Assembly (NCBI GenBank): GCA_007693965.1 | Contig: RECQ01000054.1 | Coordinates: forward strand, 1 to 64,000 | Origin: Phycisphaeraceae bacterium | Lineage (GTDB): Bacteria; Planctomycetota; Phycisphaerae; Phycisphaerales; UBA1924 | DNA: 64,000 nucleotides | Direction: 5' to 3' | Shown here: positions 15,240-23,362 of the stretch, piece by piece | Layout: each line of letters begins with the position of its first letter | Position numbering within the stretch: position 1 is the first letter of the stretch | Position numbers and translations under genes: made by a program | Notes under the pieces: generated by a model | Seen by the model: the letters and a program-made list of their open reading frames with translations, nothing else | What the model was told of the DNA's origin: nothing | Database searches by the model: none

Positions 15240-16277
15240 TCACACATACCCCTTCGGGTGCTCGCGCATCCAGCGCCACGCCGTCGCGATGATCTGCTCC
15301 AGGTCGGTGATCGAAGCGCTCCATCCCAGCTCGGCGAGGATCTTCGACGGATCGGCGAAGAGCCGCGGCGGGTCACCGGGGCGGCGCTCGCCCTCCTTTA
15401 CCGGGATTTTCTTCCCCGTCACCCTTGCCGAGGCGTCGATCACCTCGCGCACGCTGTACCCCTGTCCGATGCCGAGGTTGTAGATCCGCCGGTCGCACCC
15501 GGGGTGTTCCGGGTCCAGCGCGTGCATCACCGCGACGTGCGCATCGACAAGGTCCTCAACGTGTACGTAGTCGCGGATGCAGGTCCCGTCCGGCGTGGGG
15601 TAGTCAGTTCCAAAGATGGTGATGGCGTCGCGCACGCCCGCCGCCGCCTGCAAGACGAGCGGGATCAGGTGCGTCTCCGGCTCGTGGTGCTCGCCGATGA
15701 GCCCGTCGCGATCGCTCCCCGCGACGTTGAAGTATCGCAGGGCCGCGTAGGAGAATGGCCGCCCCGCCGCCGCGCATGCGTCGGCGGAGTCGGAGAGAAT
15801 CCGCTCGACGTGGAGCTTCGACCAGCCGTAAGGGTTGATCGGCTTCTGCGGCGTGGTCTCGCGGATGGGGATCATCTCCTCAGGCGGCTCGCCGTAGGTG
15901 GCGCACGTGGATGAGAAGATGAACCGCTCGACGCCCGCCGCGTCGCATGCCTCGATGAGCGAGAGGGCCGCGGCAGTGTTGTTGCGGTGGTAGCGCAGCG
16001 GCTGCGTGACCGACTCGCCGACATACGCCAGGGCAGCGAAGTGCATCACCGCCTCGACGGCGCCCTCGCGCAGAGCGTGGTCCACCAGCGCCCGGTCGCC
16101 GACGTCGCCTTCGTGGAAGACGAGCCGGTCGGGGGCAATCGTGCGCAGCCGCTCGATGGCGCCGGCGTGGCCCCGGACCAGATTGTCGATGACGGTGACG
16201 GCGTGGCCGTCGCGCAGCAGCCGCTTGACCGCGTGCGAGCCGATGTACCCGGCGCCGCCGGTGACGAGGATGTTCAT
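15240..16277 (-). CDS. galE: UDP-glucose 4-epimerase
   Basis: The 345-aa enzyme interconverts UDP-glucose and UDP-galactose for polysaccharide and LPS synthesis. The NAD-binding loop GGAGYIGSH is at residues 7-15, the catalytic YGWSK (YxxxK) at about residue 150, and the GalE-typical RYFNVAGSDRDGLIGE and RDYVHVEDLVDAH follow. Length and motif order are normal. ATG 16277 matches the family start and has GGAG nearby; the open frame extends well upstream, but that part is not GalE-like. It is divergent from the DUF368 gene (183 bp apart). Confidence 0.95.
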   Translation of the reverse strand: MNILVTGGAGYIGSHAVKRLLRDGHAVTVIDNLVRGHAGAIERLRTIAPDRLVFHEGDVGDRALVDHALREGAVEAVMHFAALAYVGESVTQPLRYHRNNTAAALSLIEACDAAGVERFIFSSTCATYGEPPEEMIPIRETTPQKPINPYGWSKLHVERILSDSADACAAAGRPFSYAALRYFNVAGSDRDGLIGEHHEPETHLIPLVLQAAAGVRDAITIFGTDYPTPDGTCIRDYVHVEDLVDAHVAVMHALDPEHPGCDRRIYNLGIGQGYSVREVIDASARVTGKKIPVKEGERRPGDPPRLFADPSKILAELGWSASITDLEQIIATAWRWMREHPKGYV

Positions 16278-16460
16278 GCTCCGGGCTCCATGCTCGTTCG
16301 GGGATTGGGCGGCACAGAGTATCGGCCAATCCGGCGTGCGAGGCCATGTCGGCAGGGCGTCCTGTGGGATTCGGACGCAGGAGCGACCGTCCGCGCGCCG
16401 ATATGCTCGCGGGCCGGATCTCCCCGAACCCCATTCCCCGCGCCTGACCTGGGAGCTGAA

Positions 16461-17795
16461 GTGAGCAACGAAATCGGCGGCGAGCAGACCTCGAAGAACA
16501 CGCCTCGGCGGATCTCGCTCGCCGACTCGCTCGGGCTGTTCCTGCGCGGTGTGGCCATGGGGGCCGCGGACATCGTGCCGGGGGTCAGCGGCGGGACGAT
16601 CGCCTTCATCACCGGCGTCTACGAGCGTTTCATCGCGGCGCTGCGGTCGCTGTCGCCGGCGTTCCTGGCGCCGCTGGCGCGGGGACGGGCGCGTGACGCC
16701 TTTGTTCGTGTGATGGAGATGCACTGGTCGGTGCTGATCCCGATGGGGCTCGGCATCGGTTTTGCGATCGTGACCATGAGCCGCGTGATCACCGGGCTCA
16801 TGGAGAACCATCCGGGCCCGACCTATGCCTTTTTCTTCGGGCTCATACTGGCGTCGGCGTGGATTCCGTTCGCGCGGATGCGCCGGCGCAGCGCCAGCCA
16901 CGGCGTCGCCGCGCTTCTGGCGGCGACGGTCGCGTTCATCTTCGTCGGGCTGCAGCCGACGGAGCTGCGGCTCGAGGTTGCGCGCGCCGACGATGGCGCC
17001 AGGGCCGCGATCTACACAGGAAAGATCCGCCACAGTTCGGATCTTGAATCGATCCGCGCGTTCGTGGCCGAGCTGGAGGGCGGCGCTGCGATGGAGGTCG
17101 TCGTCTTCGATCCCAAGGGGATCATCGGCGTCGACGCCGACGCCGAGGCAGAAGGCGGGGGCGGGGCGACTGTGATCCGCGATGAGGAATCACTGGAGGC
17201 GTGGCTTGTTTCGGCGCCGCCGCTGGCGGCGCTGCGCGAGGCGCGGGCCTCGCACGCCTGGCTCTTTCTCTGCGGCGTGATCGCGATCAGCGCCATGATC
17301 CTGCCGGGCCTCAGCGGCGCCTTCCTGCTGCTCTTTCTCGGGCAATACCACGCGGTGCTGAGCGCGATCCACGGCTTCATCGACCACGGCGGCGCGCTGC
17401 TCGGTCGCGAGCAGGATGCGCTGACGGCGCTGGGAGCGCACACGTTCATCGAGGATTTTCTGTTCCTCGGTGTCTTCGGCGTGGGCGTCGTGATCGGTGT
17501 GGCGTTCTTCAGCCGCGTGGTCGGCTGGCTGCTGGACCATCGCCACGACGTCACCATGGCCGCGCTGACCGGGCTGATGATCGGCGCTCTGCGTCAGCCA
17601 GGGCGTGTCGCGCTGGAGAGCGCGGAGGCAGCGCCGCAGGTCGGCGCCTATTGGGGAGTCGCGATCGGCGCCGCATTCGCGGGCGCGGTGATCGTGTCTG
17701 TGCTGGCGCTGGTCGATGTTCGCACGCGTTCGCGGAATTCGGATGATGTGGCCAATCGAACGCCGAGCGAAGACTCCGGCCCATCGGGTGGCTGA
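16461..17795 (+). CDS. DUF368 family membrane protein (polyprenyl-phosphate transporter type)
   Basis: This 444-aa polytopic protein carries both DUF368 signatures: GAADIVPGVSGGTIAF near residues 33-48 and ILPGLSGAFLLLFLGQY near 278. DUF368 proteins (PopT) have been implicated in recycling undecaprenyl phosphate across the membrane. The usual length is about 300 aa; here about 100 residues of soluble sequence (165-262), including an acidic, Gly-rich stretch, are inserted between the two halves. The GTG at 16461 is chosen because GGAG lies about 5 nt upstream and the family N terminus follows. Its last 148 bp overlap the convergent zinc-ribbon gene. Confidence 0.88.
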   Translation: MSNEIGGEQTSKNTPRRISLADSLGLFLRGVAMGAADIVPGVSGGTIAFITGVYERFIAALRSLSPAFLAPLARGRARDAFVRVMEMHWSVLIPMGLGIGFAIVTMSRVITGLMENHPGPTYAFFFGLILASAWIPFARMRRRSASHGVAALLAATVAFIFVGLQPTELRLEVARADDGARAAIYTGKIRHSSDLESIRAFVAELEGGAAMEVVVFDPKGIIGVDADAEAEGGGGATVIRDEESLEAWLVSAPPLAALREARASHAWLFLCGVIAISAMILPGLSGAFLLLFLGQYHAVLSAIHGFIDHGGALLGREQDALTALGAHTFIEDFLFLGVFGVGVVIGVAFFSRVVGWLLDHRHDVTMAALTGLMIGALRQPGRVALESAEAAPQVGAYWGVAIGAAFAGAVIVSVLALVDVRTRSRNSDDVANRTPSEDSGPSGG

Positions 17796-18229
17796 GCCGC
17801 CTGTGGGCCGTGCCGCAGGCGAACGAAGCGGCGCTGATCGTCGAGGGGCAGGCCGCACTCCGGGCACAGGCCGCTGGTGTTGCCGTGCAGGTCGTAGTCG
17901 CAGGCGCGGCACGCGTGCTCGGGGCCGCGCCGGGGCTGGATCGCGATGAAGAGCCCGAGCGAGAGCAGCAGAGCGGCGTAGGCGCCGGCGAGTCCGTAAA
18001 TGACCAGCTCTTCCCCATCCAGCCGGACGGAGAGATGGTTGACGCTGGCGTACGTCAGCATCCCGACTGGTTGCAGCGACGCGAAGACCGCGACGAACGC
18101 AGGCCAACGTCTCCTGTACCGGAACGCGATGTACCAGACTGCAAAGGCGTAGGCGAGAAGAAAGACCACGGATAACGAACCTCTTCTGGAGCTTGGGCTT
18201 TCAGCGCAATGCCTTTGTCCGTGACGCAT
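17648..18229 (-). CDS. Membrane protein with planctomycete-type zinc ribbon
   Basis: The 193-aa protein has two or three hydrophobic segments (VVFLLAYAFAVWYIAF, AFVAVFASLQPVGML, GLAGAYAALLLSLGLFIA). A zinc ribbon, CRACDYDLHGNTSGLCPECG, follows at about residues 107-126. This short ribbon is very common in planctomycete membrane proteins; its role is unknown. The C-terminal 65 residues are Ser/Thr/Ala-rich and lie in the stretch that overlaps the DUF368 gene on the other strand (148 bp). That overlap makes the true end of the protein slightly uncertain, but the ribbon is convincing. Confidence 0.68.
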   Translation of the reverse strand: MRHGQRHCAESPSSRRGSLSVVFLLAYAFAVWYIAFRYRRRWPAFVAVFASLQPVGMLTYASVNHLSVRLDGEELVIYGLAGAYAALLLSLGLFIAIQPRRGPEHACRACDYDLHGNTSGLCPECGLPLDDQRRFVRLRHGPQAAQPPDGPESSLGVRLATSSEFRERVRTSTSASTDTITAPANAAPIATPQ

Positions 18230-18292
18230 CCTAGGCGGGGCGTGGGCGTGATGAATCAGGATGTATATATCCCCAATGGCAGGATCGCGCCG

Positions 18293-19423
18293 TCACAGTC
18301 CCGGCGTGAAGAAGGCCCGCAGCGAATCCATGATGTCGTCCCGTCCGTTCACGCGGCTGGTGAGCAGGATGGGTCCGTCGTCGTGGGCGGCGCCGCCGGT
18401 GGGGCGACCATCGGGGAACGCCTCGTGCAACACGTTGATGAAGTTGCCGCTGCCGTAGGCGCTGGCGACCTGGCAGTAGCCGAACATGTTGCACACCGGC
18501 ATCAGGTGTTCGTTGAGCAGCTTCACGCAGGTGCGGTTGTCGGCCTCGCTCGAATTGTCGCCGTCGGAGAAGTGGAACAGGTAGATGTTCCACGCGTTCG
18601 GATCGTACTGCTCTTCGATGAGATCCTGGCAGACGCGGAAGGCGCTGCTGATGCGCGTGCCGCCGTCCTCGCGGATCGAGAAGAAGGTTTCCTTGTCGAC
18701 CTCCTTGGCCGCGACATCGTGCACGATGTATCGACTCTCGATCCCCTCGTAGTTCCGCCGCAGCCATGTGTCGATCCAGAAGGCCTCCAGGCGCACCAGC
18801 TCCTTCTGCTCGCCGCCCATCGAGCCGGAGACGTCCATCATGTAGACGATCACCGCGTTGGACTGCGGCGATTTGACTTCCTTCCAGCTCCGGTAGCGCA
18901 GGTCGGAGCGCACCGGGATGATGACGGGGTCTTCGGGGTCGTACTGGCCGAGCATGAGCTGGCGTTTGAGCGCCTCGCGGTAGCTGCGCTTGAAGTGGCG
19001 CAGCGACTCCGGCCCCGTCTGGCGGATGCCGGAATATTTGTCGCGGATGGTGGTGATGCGGTGCGCGCCCTTGGGTTTGATGCGCGGCAGTTGCAGCTCT
19101 TCGGCGAGAATGTCGGCGAGCTCATCCAGCGTGACATCGACTTCAAAGAGGTGCTTGCCCTCGCCCTCGCCGCCGGCGTTGTCGCCGGACTGGCCCTGCC
19201 CGACCGACTCGCCCTCTTCGCCTTCGCCCATCCCCACGCCGCCGGAGTTGTCACCGTAGCGGAAGTTGGGGATGTCGATGTCATGGACGGGGATGGAGAC
19301 GATCTTGCGGCCTTCGCGCCCGATCAGTTCGCCGCGGCTGAGGAAGCGGCGCAGATCGCGCCGGATGCGTCCCTTGACGATCTGGCGGAAGCGCTGGTGG
19401 TCCTGTTCAATCTTGTTGGCCAT
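18293..19423 (-). CDS. DUF444 protein with von Willebrand A domain (YeaH/YhbH-like)
   Basis: The 376-aa protein matches the YeaH/YhbH (DUF444) family: the N terminus ([18 protein letters not shown]), [14 protein letters not shown], a Gly/Glu-rich stretch, and a C-terminal vWA domain with the metal-site motif DVSGSMG near residue 195. In many bacteria DUF444 is encoded with the PrkA kinase and SpoVR and acts in stationary-phase or stress responses. Here neither partner is adjacent. The ATG has no Shine-Dalgarno; instead a CCCATTG heptamer array ends 9 nt before it. The gene is divergent from the ATP synthase run. Confidence 0.92.
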   Translation of the reverse strand: MANKIEQDHQRFRQIVKGRIRRDLRRFLSRGELIGREGRKIVSIPVHDIDIPNFRYGDNSGGVGMGEGEEGESVGQGQSGDNAGGEGEGKHLFEVDVTLDELADILAEELQLPRIKPKGAHRITTIRDKYSGIRQTGPESLRHFKRSYREALKRQLMLGQYDPEDPVIIPVRSDLRYRSWKEVKSPQSNAVIVYMMDVSGSMGGEQKELVRLEAFWIDTWLRRNYEGIESRYIVHDVAAKEVDKETFFSIREDGGTRISSAFRVCQDLIEEQYDPNAWNIYLFHFSDGDNSSEADNRTCVKLLNEHLMPVCNMFGYCQVASAYGSGNFINVLHEAFPDGRPTGGAAHDDGPILLTSRVNGRDDIMDSLRAFFTPGL

Positions 19424-19432
19424 GAGGGATCA

Positions 19433-19454
19433 GGCAATGGGCAATGGGCAATGG
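19433..19454. repeat. Heptamer array CAATGGG, left arm of an inverted pair
   Basis: Three copies of GCAATGG(G). On the minus strand this reads as CCCATTG repeats and ends 9 nt before the DUF444 start codon (19423). It pairs with the opposite array at 19571-19596. Confidence 0.9.
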
Positions 19455-19570
19455 AAACGCGGATGTTTCTCTCCATTGATACGATCGGCGACCCGCGAAG
19501 GTCGCGTGAAGTGATTTTTGGGGAGGGCGACGGGCGCCCGAAACGGCCCCGCGCCTGCCTGCTCCACCGC

Positions 19571-19596
19571 ATTGCCCATTCCCCATTCCCCATTGC
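19571..19596. repeat. Heptamer array CCCATTG, right arm of an inverted pair
   Basis: About four CCCATTG/CCCATTC heptamers in the opposite orientation to 19433-19454. It ends 12 nt before the first ATG of the ATP synthase run (19609), so it lies in the leader of that transcript unless the transcript is leaderless. Confidence 0.9.
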
Positions 19597-19608
19597 CTCT
19601 CCTCCCCC

Positions 19609-19902
19609 ATGCCCACCTCGCAATCAGACCGGGACCGGGACGAGGCCTATCGGCGCCAATTGTGGCGCCTGAGCGGCATCGGACTGGAGCTGGTGGGGTC
19701 GGTCGGGGTCATGATGCTGCTGGGGTGGCTGGTGGATCGCTGGCTGGGGACTGCGCCCTGGCTGCTGGTGAGCGGGGCGGTGGTGGGGGTGCTGCTCGGG
19801 CTGTACAACGTGATCCGCGAGGTTCAGAAGATCGCACACACCGAAACGGAGGGCCGCAGGCGTGAACAGCCCGGCGGACGCGGCACACGACAAGATCACT
19901 GA
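19609..19902 (+). CDS. AtpI/AtpQ-like small membrane protein
   Basis: The 97-aa product has two membrane helices (LELVGSVGVMMLLGWLVD and LVSGAVVGVLLGLYNVIRE), typical of the small F0F1-ATPase-associated AtpI/AtpQ family (PF09527 type). Such proteins help assemble the c-ring or the sector I complex. It is the first gene of the ATP synthase run and overlaps the next by 41 bp. The leader just before the ATG is a pyrimidine-rich stretch and a heptamer array, with no Shine-Dalgarno sequence. Confidence 0.8.
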   Translation: MPTSQSDRDRDEAYRRQLWRLSGIGLELVGSVGVMMLLGWLVDRWLGTAPWLLVSGAVVGVLLGLYNVIREVQKIAHTETEGRRREQPGGRGTRQDH

Positions 19903-20383
19903 GGCCCCGGAGCAGTCCACCGCCCCGGCGCCCCGGCGCGATCCGGCTCTGGGACCCGATATCTCCCTGGCGCTCGGTCCCATGCTGGCCGCATCGATCC
20001 TGACGCCTCTGGGGGTCGGCCTGGTCGCCTGGCCATTGCTCGGGTTGATCAACCCGGATTCGATTGGCGTGATTCCACGGGCCATGATCAGCGTGGCGGC
20101 GGTCTTCGCGGGGACGACGTTGATGATCCAGCCGTGGAAGACCAGGCCGGTGACGCAGTGGCTCCATTGGTGGCTGGGGGTGCTGGGGGCGTGCTTTTTC
20201 GGTACGGTTGCAATCGCTCTCGTGTTGCTATACTCCGCACCCCCTGAGGAGCGGGCGGCGCTCGGCGTGCTCATTGCGGTCGGGCATTTCGCCACATTGA
20301 TGGCCGCCTCCTTCGTCGTCGCCTCGCTTGTCAGGAAAGGTTACGACACCGCTGTCGCCGGCCCCGCGCAGGGCGCCGGGTGA
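19862..20383 (+). CDS. Membrane protein of the ATP synthase run (AtpI subunit I-like)
   Basis: A 173-aa protein with a soluble Pro-rich N terminus (about 30 residues) and four membrane helices (about residues 40-62, 75-90, 100-122 and 135-155). This topology and place, right before atpB, fit the ATP synthase subunit I family, though sequence identity is not obvious. It begins at a GTG inside the previous gene and ends 24 bp before atpB. Its role in assembly is inferred from position. Confidence 0.7.
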   Translation: MNSPADAAHDKITEAPEQSTAPAPRRDPALGPDISLALGPMLAASILTPLGVGLVAWPLLGLINPDSIGVIPRAMISVAAVFAGTTLMIQPWKTRPVTQWLHWWLGVLGACFFGTVAIALVLLYSAPPEERAALGVLIAVGHFATLMAASFVVASLVRKGYDTAVAGPAQGAG

Positions 20384-20407
20384 TCACCCGCGAAGGCTTT
20401 CTCGCTG

Positions 20408-21346
20408 ATGCTTGACTTGTCTCTCACACTCGCCGCCGACGGGCCCAATCCCCTGGGGCATGTTCTGGATGTTCCCAACGTCCTCGGTCCCTTCTCCATG
20501 CACGTGGTCACACTCGTGCTCGCAGCGGTTTTGACCATCCTCACGATGATGAAGGTGGCCAAGGCGATGGAGGAGGGGAGCGAGGCGGACGGCGCCGGGC
20601 GCTACATCCCCAAGGGCAAGCTGGCTCAGATCATCGAGTTTCTGTGCAGCACGCTTCGCGACAAAGTCGTCAAGCCTCAGCTCGGGGACTCGACGGACAA
20701 GTTCATGCCCTTCCTGTGGACGCTGTTTTTCTTCATTCTGTTCAACAACATGCTGGGGCTGATTCCGCTGCTGGATCTGCAGCATGTGATCGGCGGCGTT
20801 GGATGGGGCGACAAGCACTGGGCGATCGTCGGAGGCACTGCGACCGGGAACCTCGCCGTGACCGCGGGGCTGGCCACCATCGCCTTCTTCGTGATCCAGA
20901 TCAACGGCATCCGCTCCAGCGGTTTCGGCGGCTGGGCCAATCACTTCCTGGGCGGGGCGCCGGTGTGGCTGGCGCCGGTCATCGTGCCGGTCGAGATTCT
21001 CGGCATGATCATCAAGCCCAGCGCGCTTGCCATTCGTCTTTGTGCGAACATGGTCGGCGGGCACACGCTGCTTGCGACCGTTCTGATGTTCACAGGCATG
21101 TCGATCGGCGCGATCGGCTGGCTGGCGGGCGCCCCGGTCGCGATTCTGTCGATGCTGGGTGGAATCGCGATCTATTTCCTTGAGATCTTCGTCGGCGCCC
21201 TGCAGGCGTTCATCTTCATGTTCCTGACGACCATCTTCATCGCCCAGTTGATGCATCACCACCACGATGACCATGAGGGCGCCCATGACTACGGTCACGA
21301 CCAGGTCCCGGAGTCGCAGGATCTCGCCGTGCCGGTGACGCAATGA
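20408..21346 (+). CDS. atpB: ATP synthase F0 subunit a
   Basis: Subunit a forms the proton half-channels next to the c-ring. The 312-aa protein has the expected helices and the essential arginine in PSALAIRLCANMVGGH (Arg210). The last helix contains ALQAFIFMFLTTIF. The C terminus is His/Asp-rich (HHHHDDHEGAHD), an unusual exposed tail. The start ATG follows a short gap after the subunit I-like gene. Confidence 0.95.
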   Translation: MLDLSLTLAADGPNPLGHVLDVPNVLGPFSMHVVTLVLAAVLTILTMMKVAKAMEEGSEADGAGRYIPKGKLAQIIEFLCSTLRDKVVKPQLGDSTDKFMPFLWTLFFFILFNNMLGLIPLLDLQHVIGGVGWGDKHWAIVGGTATGNLAVTAGLATIAFFVIQINGIRSSGFGGWANHFLGGAPVWLAPVIVPVEILGMIIKPSALAIRLCANMVGGHTLLATVLMFTGMSIGAIGWLAGAPVAILSMLGGIAIYFLEIFVGALQAFIFMFLTTIFIAQLMHHHHDDHEGAHDYGHDQVPESQDLAVPVTQ

Positions 21347-21468
21347 CAGAAGAGAAATTGGACCCGGCGGACCGCGGCCTGATCGCCCCGGTCCGGCGTT
21401 CGACACAAGCGATCACACGCAACAGAGCCGCAACGCTGCGGCGCAACAACATTCGGAGCTTTCCAGCT

Positions 21469-21798
21469 ATGAAGATCAAGAGCCTGTTCACGTTCGGCGC
21501 CGCAGCCACCGCTTTCTGCTTCTTCGCCCAGCCCGCGCTGGCGCAGGAGGTGGTTTCGACAGGTGATGGCCTCGTCGCGATCGGCAAGGGTCTCGGCGCC
21601 GGCCTGGCGGCCGGCCTCGCCGTGATCGGCGGCGGCGCCGGCATCGGCCGCATCGGCGGCACGGCCGTCGAATCGATCGCTCGCCAGCCCGAGGCCGCCG
21701 GCACCATCGGCACGAACATGATCATCACCGCCGCGCTGGTCGAGGGCGCCACGCTCTTCGCCGTCGTCGTCGGCGCCCTGGCGATCTTCCTCATCTGA
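21469..21798 (+). CDS. atpE: ATP synthase F0 subunit c
   Basis: The 109-aa c subunit starts with a signal-like leader (MKIKSLFTFGAAATAFCFFA, ending PALAQ), then the two c-ring helices joined by the polar loop SIARQPEAAG. The ion-binding carboxylate is Glu92 in ALVEGATLF. The positions equivalent to the sodium-coordinating Gln, Ser and Thr of Na+ c-rings are Ile, Gly and Ala, so a proton-driven ring is expected. I chose ATG 21469, where the leader begins; the open frame extends upstream without a better signal. It lies 122 bp after atpB. Confidence 0.94.
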   Translation: MKIKSLFTFGAAATAFCFFAQPALAQEVVSTGDGLVAIGKGLGAGLAAGLAVIGGGAGIGRIGGTAVESIARQPEAAGTIGTNMIITAALVEGATLFAVVVGALAIFLI

Positions 21799-21870
21799 CC
21801 CTGTGTTTCTCGAGCCAACGCCGCCGTTCGGTGCAACGAGCCCCGAGGCGGCGACCGTCAGGAGGCGGCA

Positions 21871-22467
21871 ATGAGCAATCCCGGAGCCCATATCCGACGC
21901 GCTGTCGCCGGTCTCGGCGCCCTGCTGCTGTGCGGACAGGCCCTCGGCGCCGATCCCGCGGCGAACCAGAACCCCCTCGCCGTCGAGCTGGTGCCGTATG
22001 TCTCGACGCTGATCGTCTTCAGCGTCGTCTTCTTCGTGCTCGCCAGGTTCGTCTGGCCCGTCGTCAGCAAGGCGCTGGCGACGCGCGAGCAGAAGATCCG
22101 CGGCGACATCGAGCAGGCGGAGCGCTCGCGGAAGCAGGCCGAGGCCGCCCTGGCCCAGTACCAGGAGGCGTTGTCCGAGGCGCGGGCCGAGGCCGGACGC
22201 ATCCTCGAGCAGGCCAAGACCGAGCACCAGCAGATGGCCGCCCAACTCCGCTCGAAGACCGAGGCTGAGCTGAACACGCTCCGCGAGAACGCCGCCCGCG
22301 ACATCGAGGGCGCCAAGCGGGCCGCGGTCAGCGAGATCTACGGACAGATGGCCATGGTCTCCAGCGCCATCGCCTCGAAGATTTTGCAGCGTGAGATCAA
22401 CCCGGGCGATCAGCAACAGCTCGTCGATGAGTCACTGCGCGAAGTTGAGGCGATTCACTCGAACTGA
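21871..22467 (+). CDS. atpF: ATP synthase F0 subunit b
   Basis: The 198-aa protein has a signal-like N terminus (residues 1-26), a membrane helix (STLIVFSVVFFVLARFVWPV, about 45-64) and a long charged helix that forms the peripheral stalk (about 65-180). The ATG is preceded by AGGAGG. It is followed by an inverted pair of heptamer arrays before atpH. Confidence 0.94.
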   Translation: MSNPGAHIRRAVAGLGALLLCGQALGADPAANQNPLAVELVPYVSTLIVFSVVFFVLARFVWPVVSKALATREQKIRGDIEQAERSRKQAEAALAQYQEALSEARAEAGRILEQAKTEHQQMAAQLRSKTEAELNTLRENAARDIEGAKRAAVSEIYGQMAMVSSAIASKILQREINPGDQQQLVDESLREVEAIHSN

Positions 22468-22473
22468 GGAGCA

Positions 22474-22561
22474 GGCAACGGGGAATGGGAAATGGGCAAT
22501 GGGGTTGTGTGTTCGGCCCGTTGCTTGACTCCGACGATTTCTTCCAATTGCCCATTGCCCA
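22474..22561. repeat. Inverted pair of CAATGGG heptamer arrays inside the ATP synthase operon
   Basis: The left arm (22474-22504) reads as GGAATGGGAAATGGGCAATGG-type heptamers; the right arm (22545-22561) is CAATTGCCCATTGCCC in the opposite sense. The arms can pair through GGGCAATGGG and its complement around a 40-nt loop in the atpF-atpH mRNA. The right arm ends 17 nt before the atpH start. Confidence 0.88.
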
Positions 22562-22578
22562 CTGACTTCGGAGATCCC

Positions 22579-23217
22579 ATGGCCGCCGCAGCAGCAATCG
22601 CACTCAAGCAGCTCGATGACCAGCCCGATGCGCTGGCCAAGGTCTACGCCAACAGCCTCTTCTCGCTCGCCGAGAGCCAGGGCGGGCAGGAGAAGATCGA
22701 GGAGGTCAACTCCGAGCTCGAGCAGATCATGGAGATGACGCGCTCGGACGCAGGCTTTGTCGAGTTTCTGCGCTCCGCCATTCTCCCGATGGAGCAGCGC
22801 CGCGATTCACTGCGGAAGATCTTCGAAGGTCGCATCACCGATCTGCTGCTTCGCTTCCTGCTGGTGCTGAACCACAAGGAGCGGCTGGCTCACATCGGCG
22901 CCATCGCCGCGGCGTACGACGAGATCGTGCAGGACCGCTTCGGGCGCATCGAGGTGGATGTCTTCACCGCCACGCCCATCACGCAGGACCAGCTCACCTC
23001 CATCGGCGACCGCCTGCGCGGCGCCATCGGCCGCGAGCCCGTTCTCCACGCCTACACCCAGCCCGAGATGATCGGCGGCCTCAAGCTCCTCATCGGCGAT
23101 CAGATGGTCGACGCCAGCGTCGCCACCCGCCTCCGCAAGCTCCGCGAGCGGTTCGAGACCCACGGCACCGCCGAAGTCCGCTCCATCGCGGAACGCATGA
23201 TCGACGAAGGCGTCTGA
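22579..23217 (+). CDS. atpH: ATP synthase F1 subunit delta
   Basis: The 212-aa OSCP/delta protein links F1 to the peripheral stalk. The N-terminal domain (AKVYANSLFSLAESQG) and the C-terminal signature MIGGLKLLIGDQMVDASV are clear. It is about 30 residues longer than E. coli delta because of an Ala-rich start. ATG 22579 is chosen for the CGGAG just upstream; the frame is open back into the heptamer repeats. The usual next gene, atpA, is displaced by a SIMPL-domain gene. Confidence 0.94.
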   Translation: MAAAAAIALKQLDDQPDALAKVYANSLFSLAESQGGQEKIEEVNSELEQIMEMTRSDAGFVEFLRSAILPMEQRRDSLRKIFEGRITDLLLRFLLVLNHKERLAHIGAIAAAYDEIVQDRFGRIEVDVFTATPITQDQLTSIGDRLRGAIGREPVLHAYTQPEMIGGLKLLIGDQMVDASVATRLRKLRERFETHGTAEVRSIAERMIDEGV

Positions 23218-23224
23218 GCTCCTA

Positions 23225-23337
23225 GAGTACCGAGTACCGAGCCCCCCAACCGGGTCTGGCGCTCGGTTTCGTGTCGTCCTGCGCACAAAACGCACCGCCA
23301 GGATTCTCTTCACTCGGAACTCGGTACTCAGAACTCG
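23225..23337. repeat. Inverted pair of GAGTACC / GGTACTC heptamer arrays
   Basis: The left arm (23225-23241) has two and a half copies of GAGTACC; the right arm (23312-23337) has three to four copies of the complement with GAACTCG variants. About 70 bp of unremarkable sequence lies between. The right arm ends 25 nt before the SIMPL gene start. This is the third inverted heptamer pair in the ATP synthase region, of a different family from the other two. Confidence 0.88.
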
Positions 23338-23362
23338 AAAACGCCTTTCCGGAGCGAACCCC

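Noticed and set aside
16278-17033. N-terminal extension of the galE frame to 597 aa
   Set aside because: The extra residues are Arg/Pro/His-rich, and the GalE family start (MNILVTGGAGYIGSH) lies at 16277. The extension also runs antisense to the DUF368 gene.
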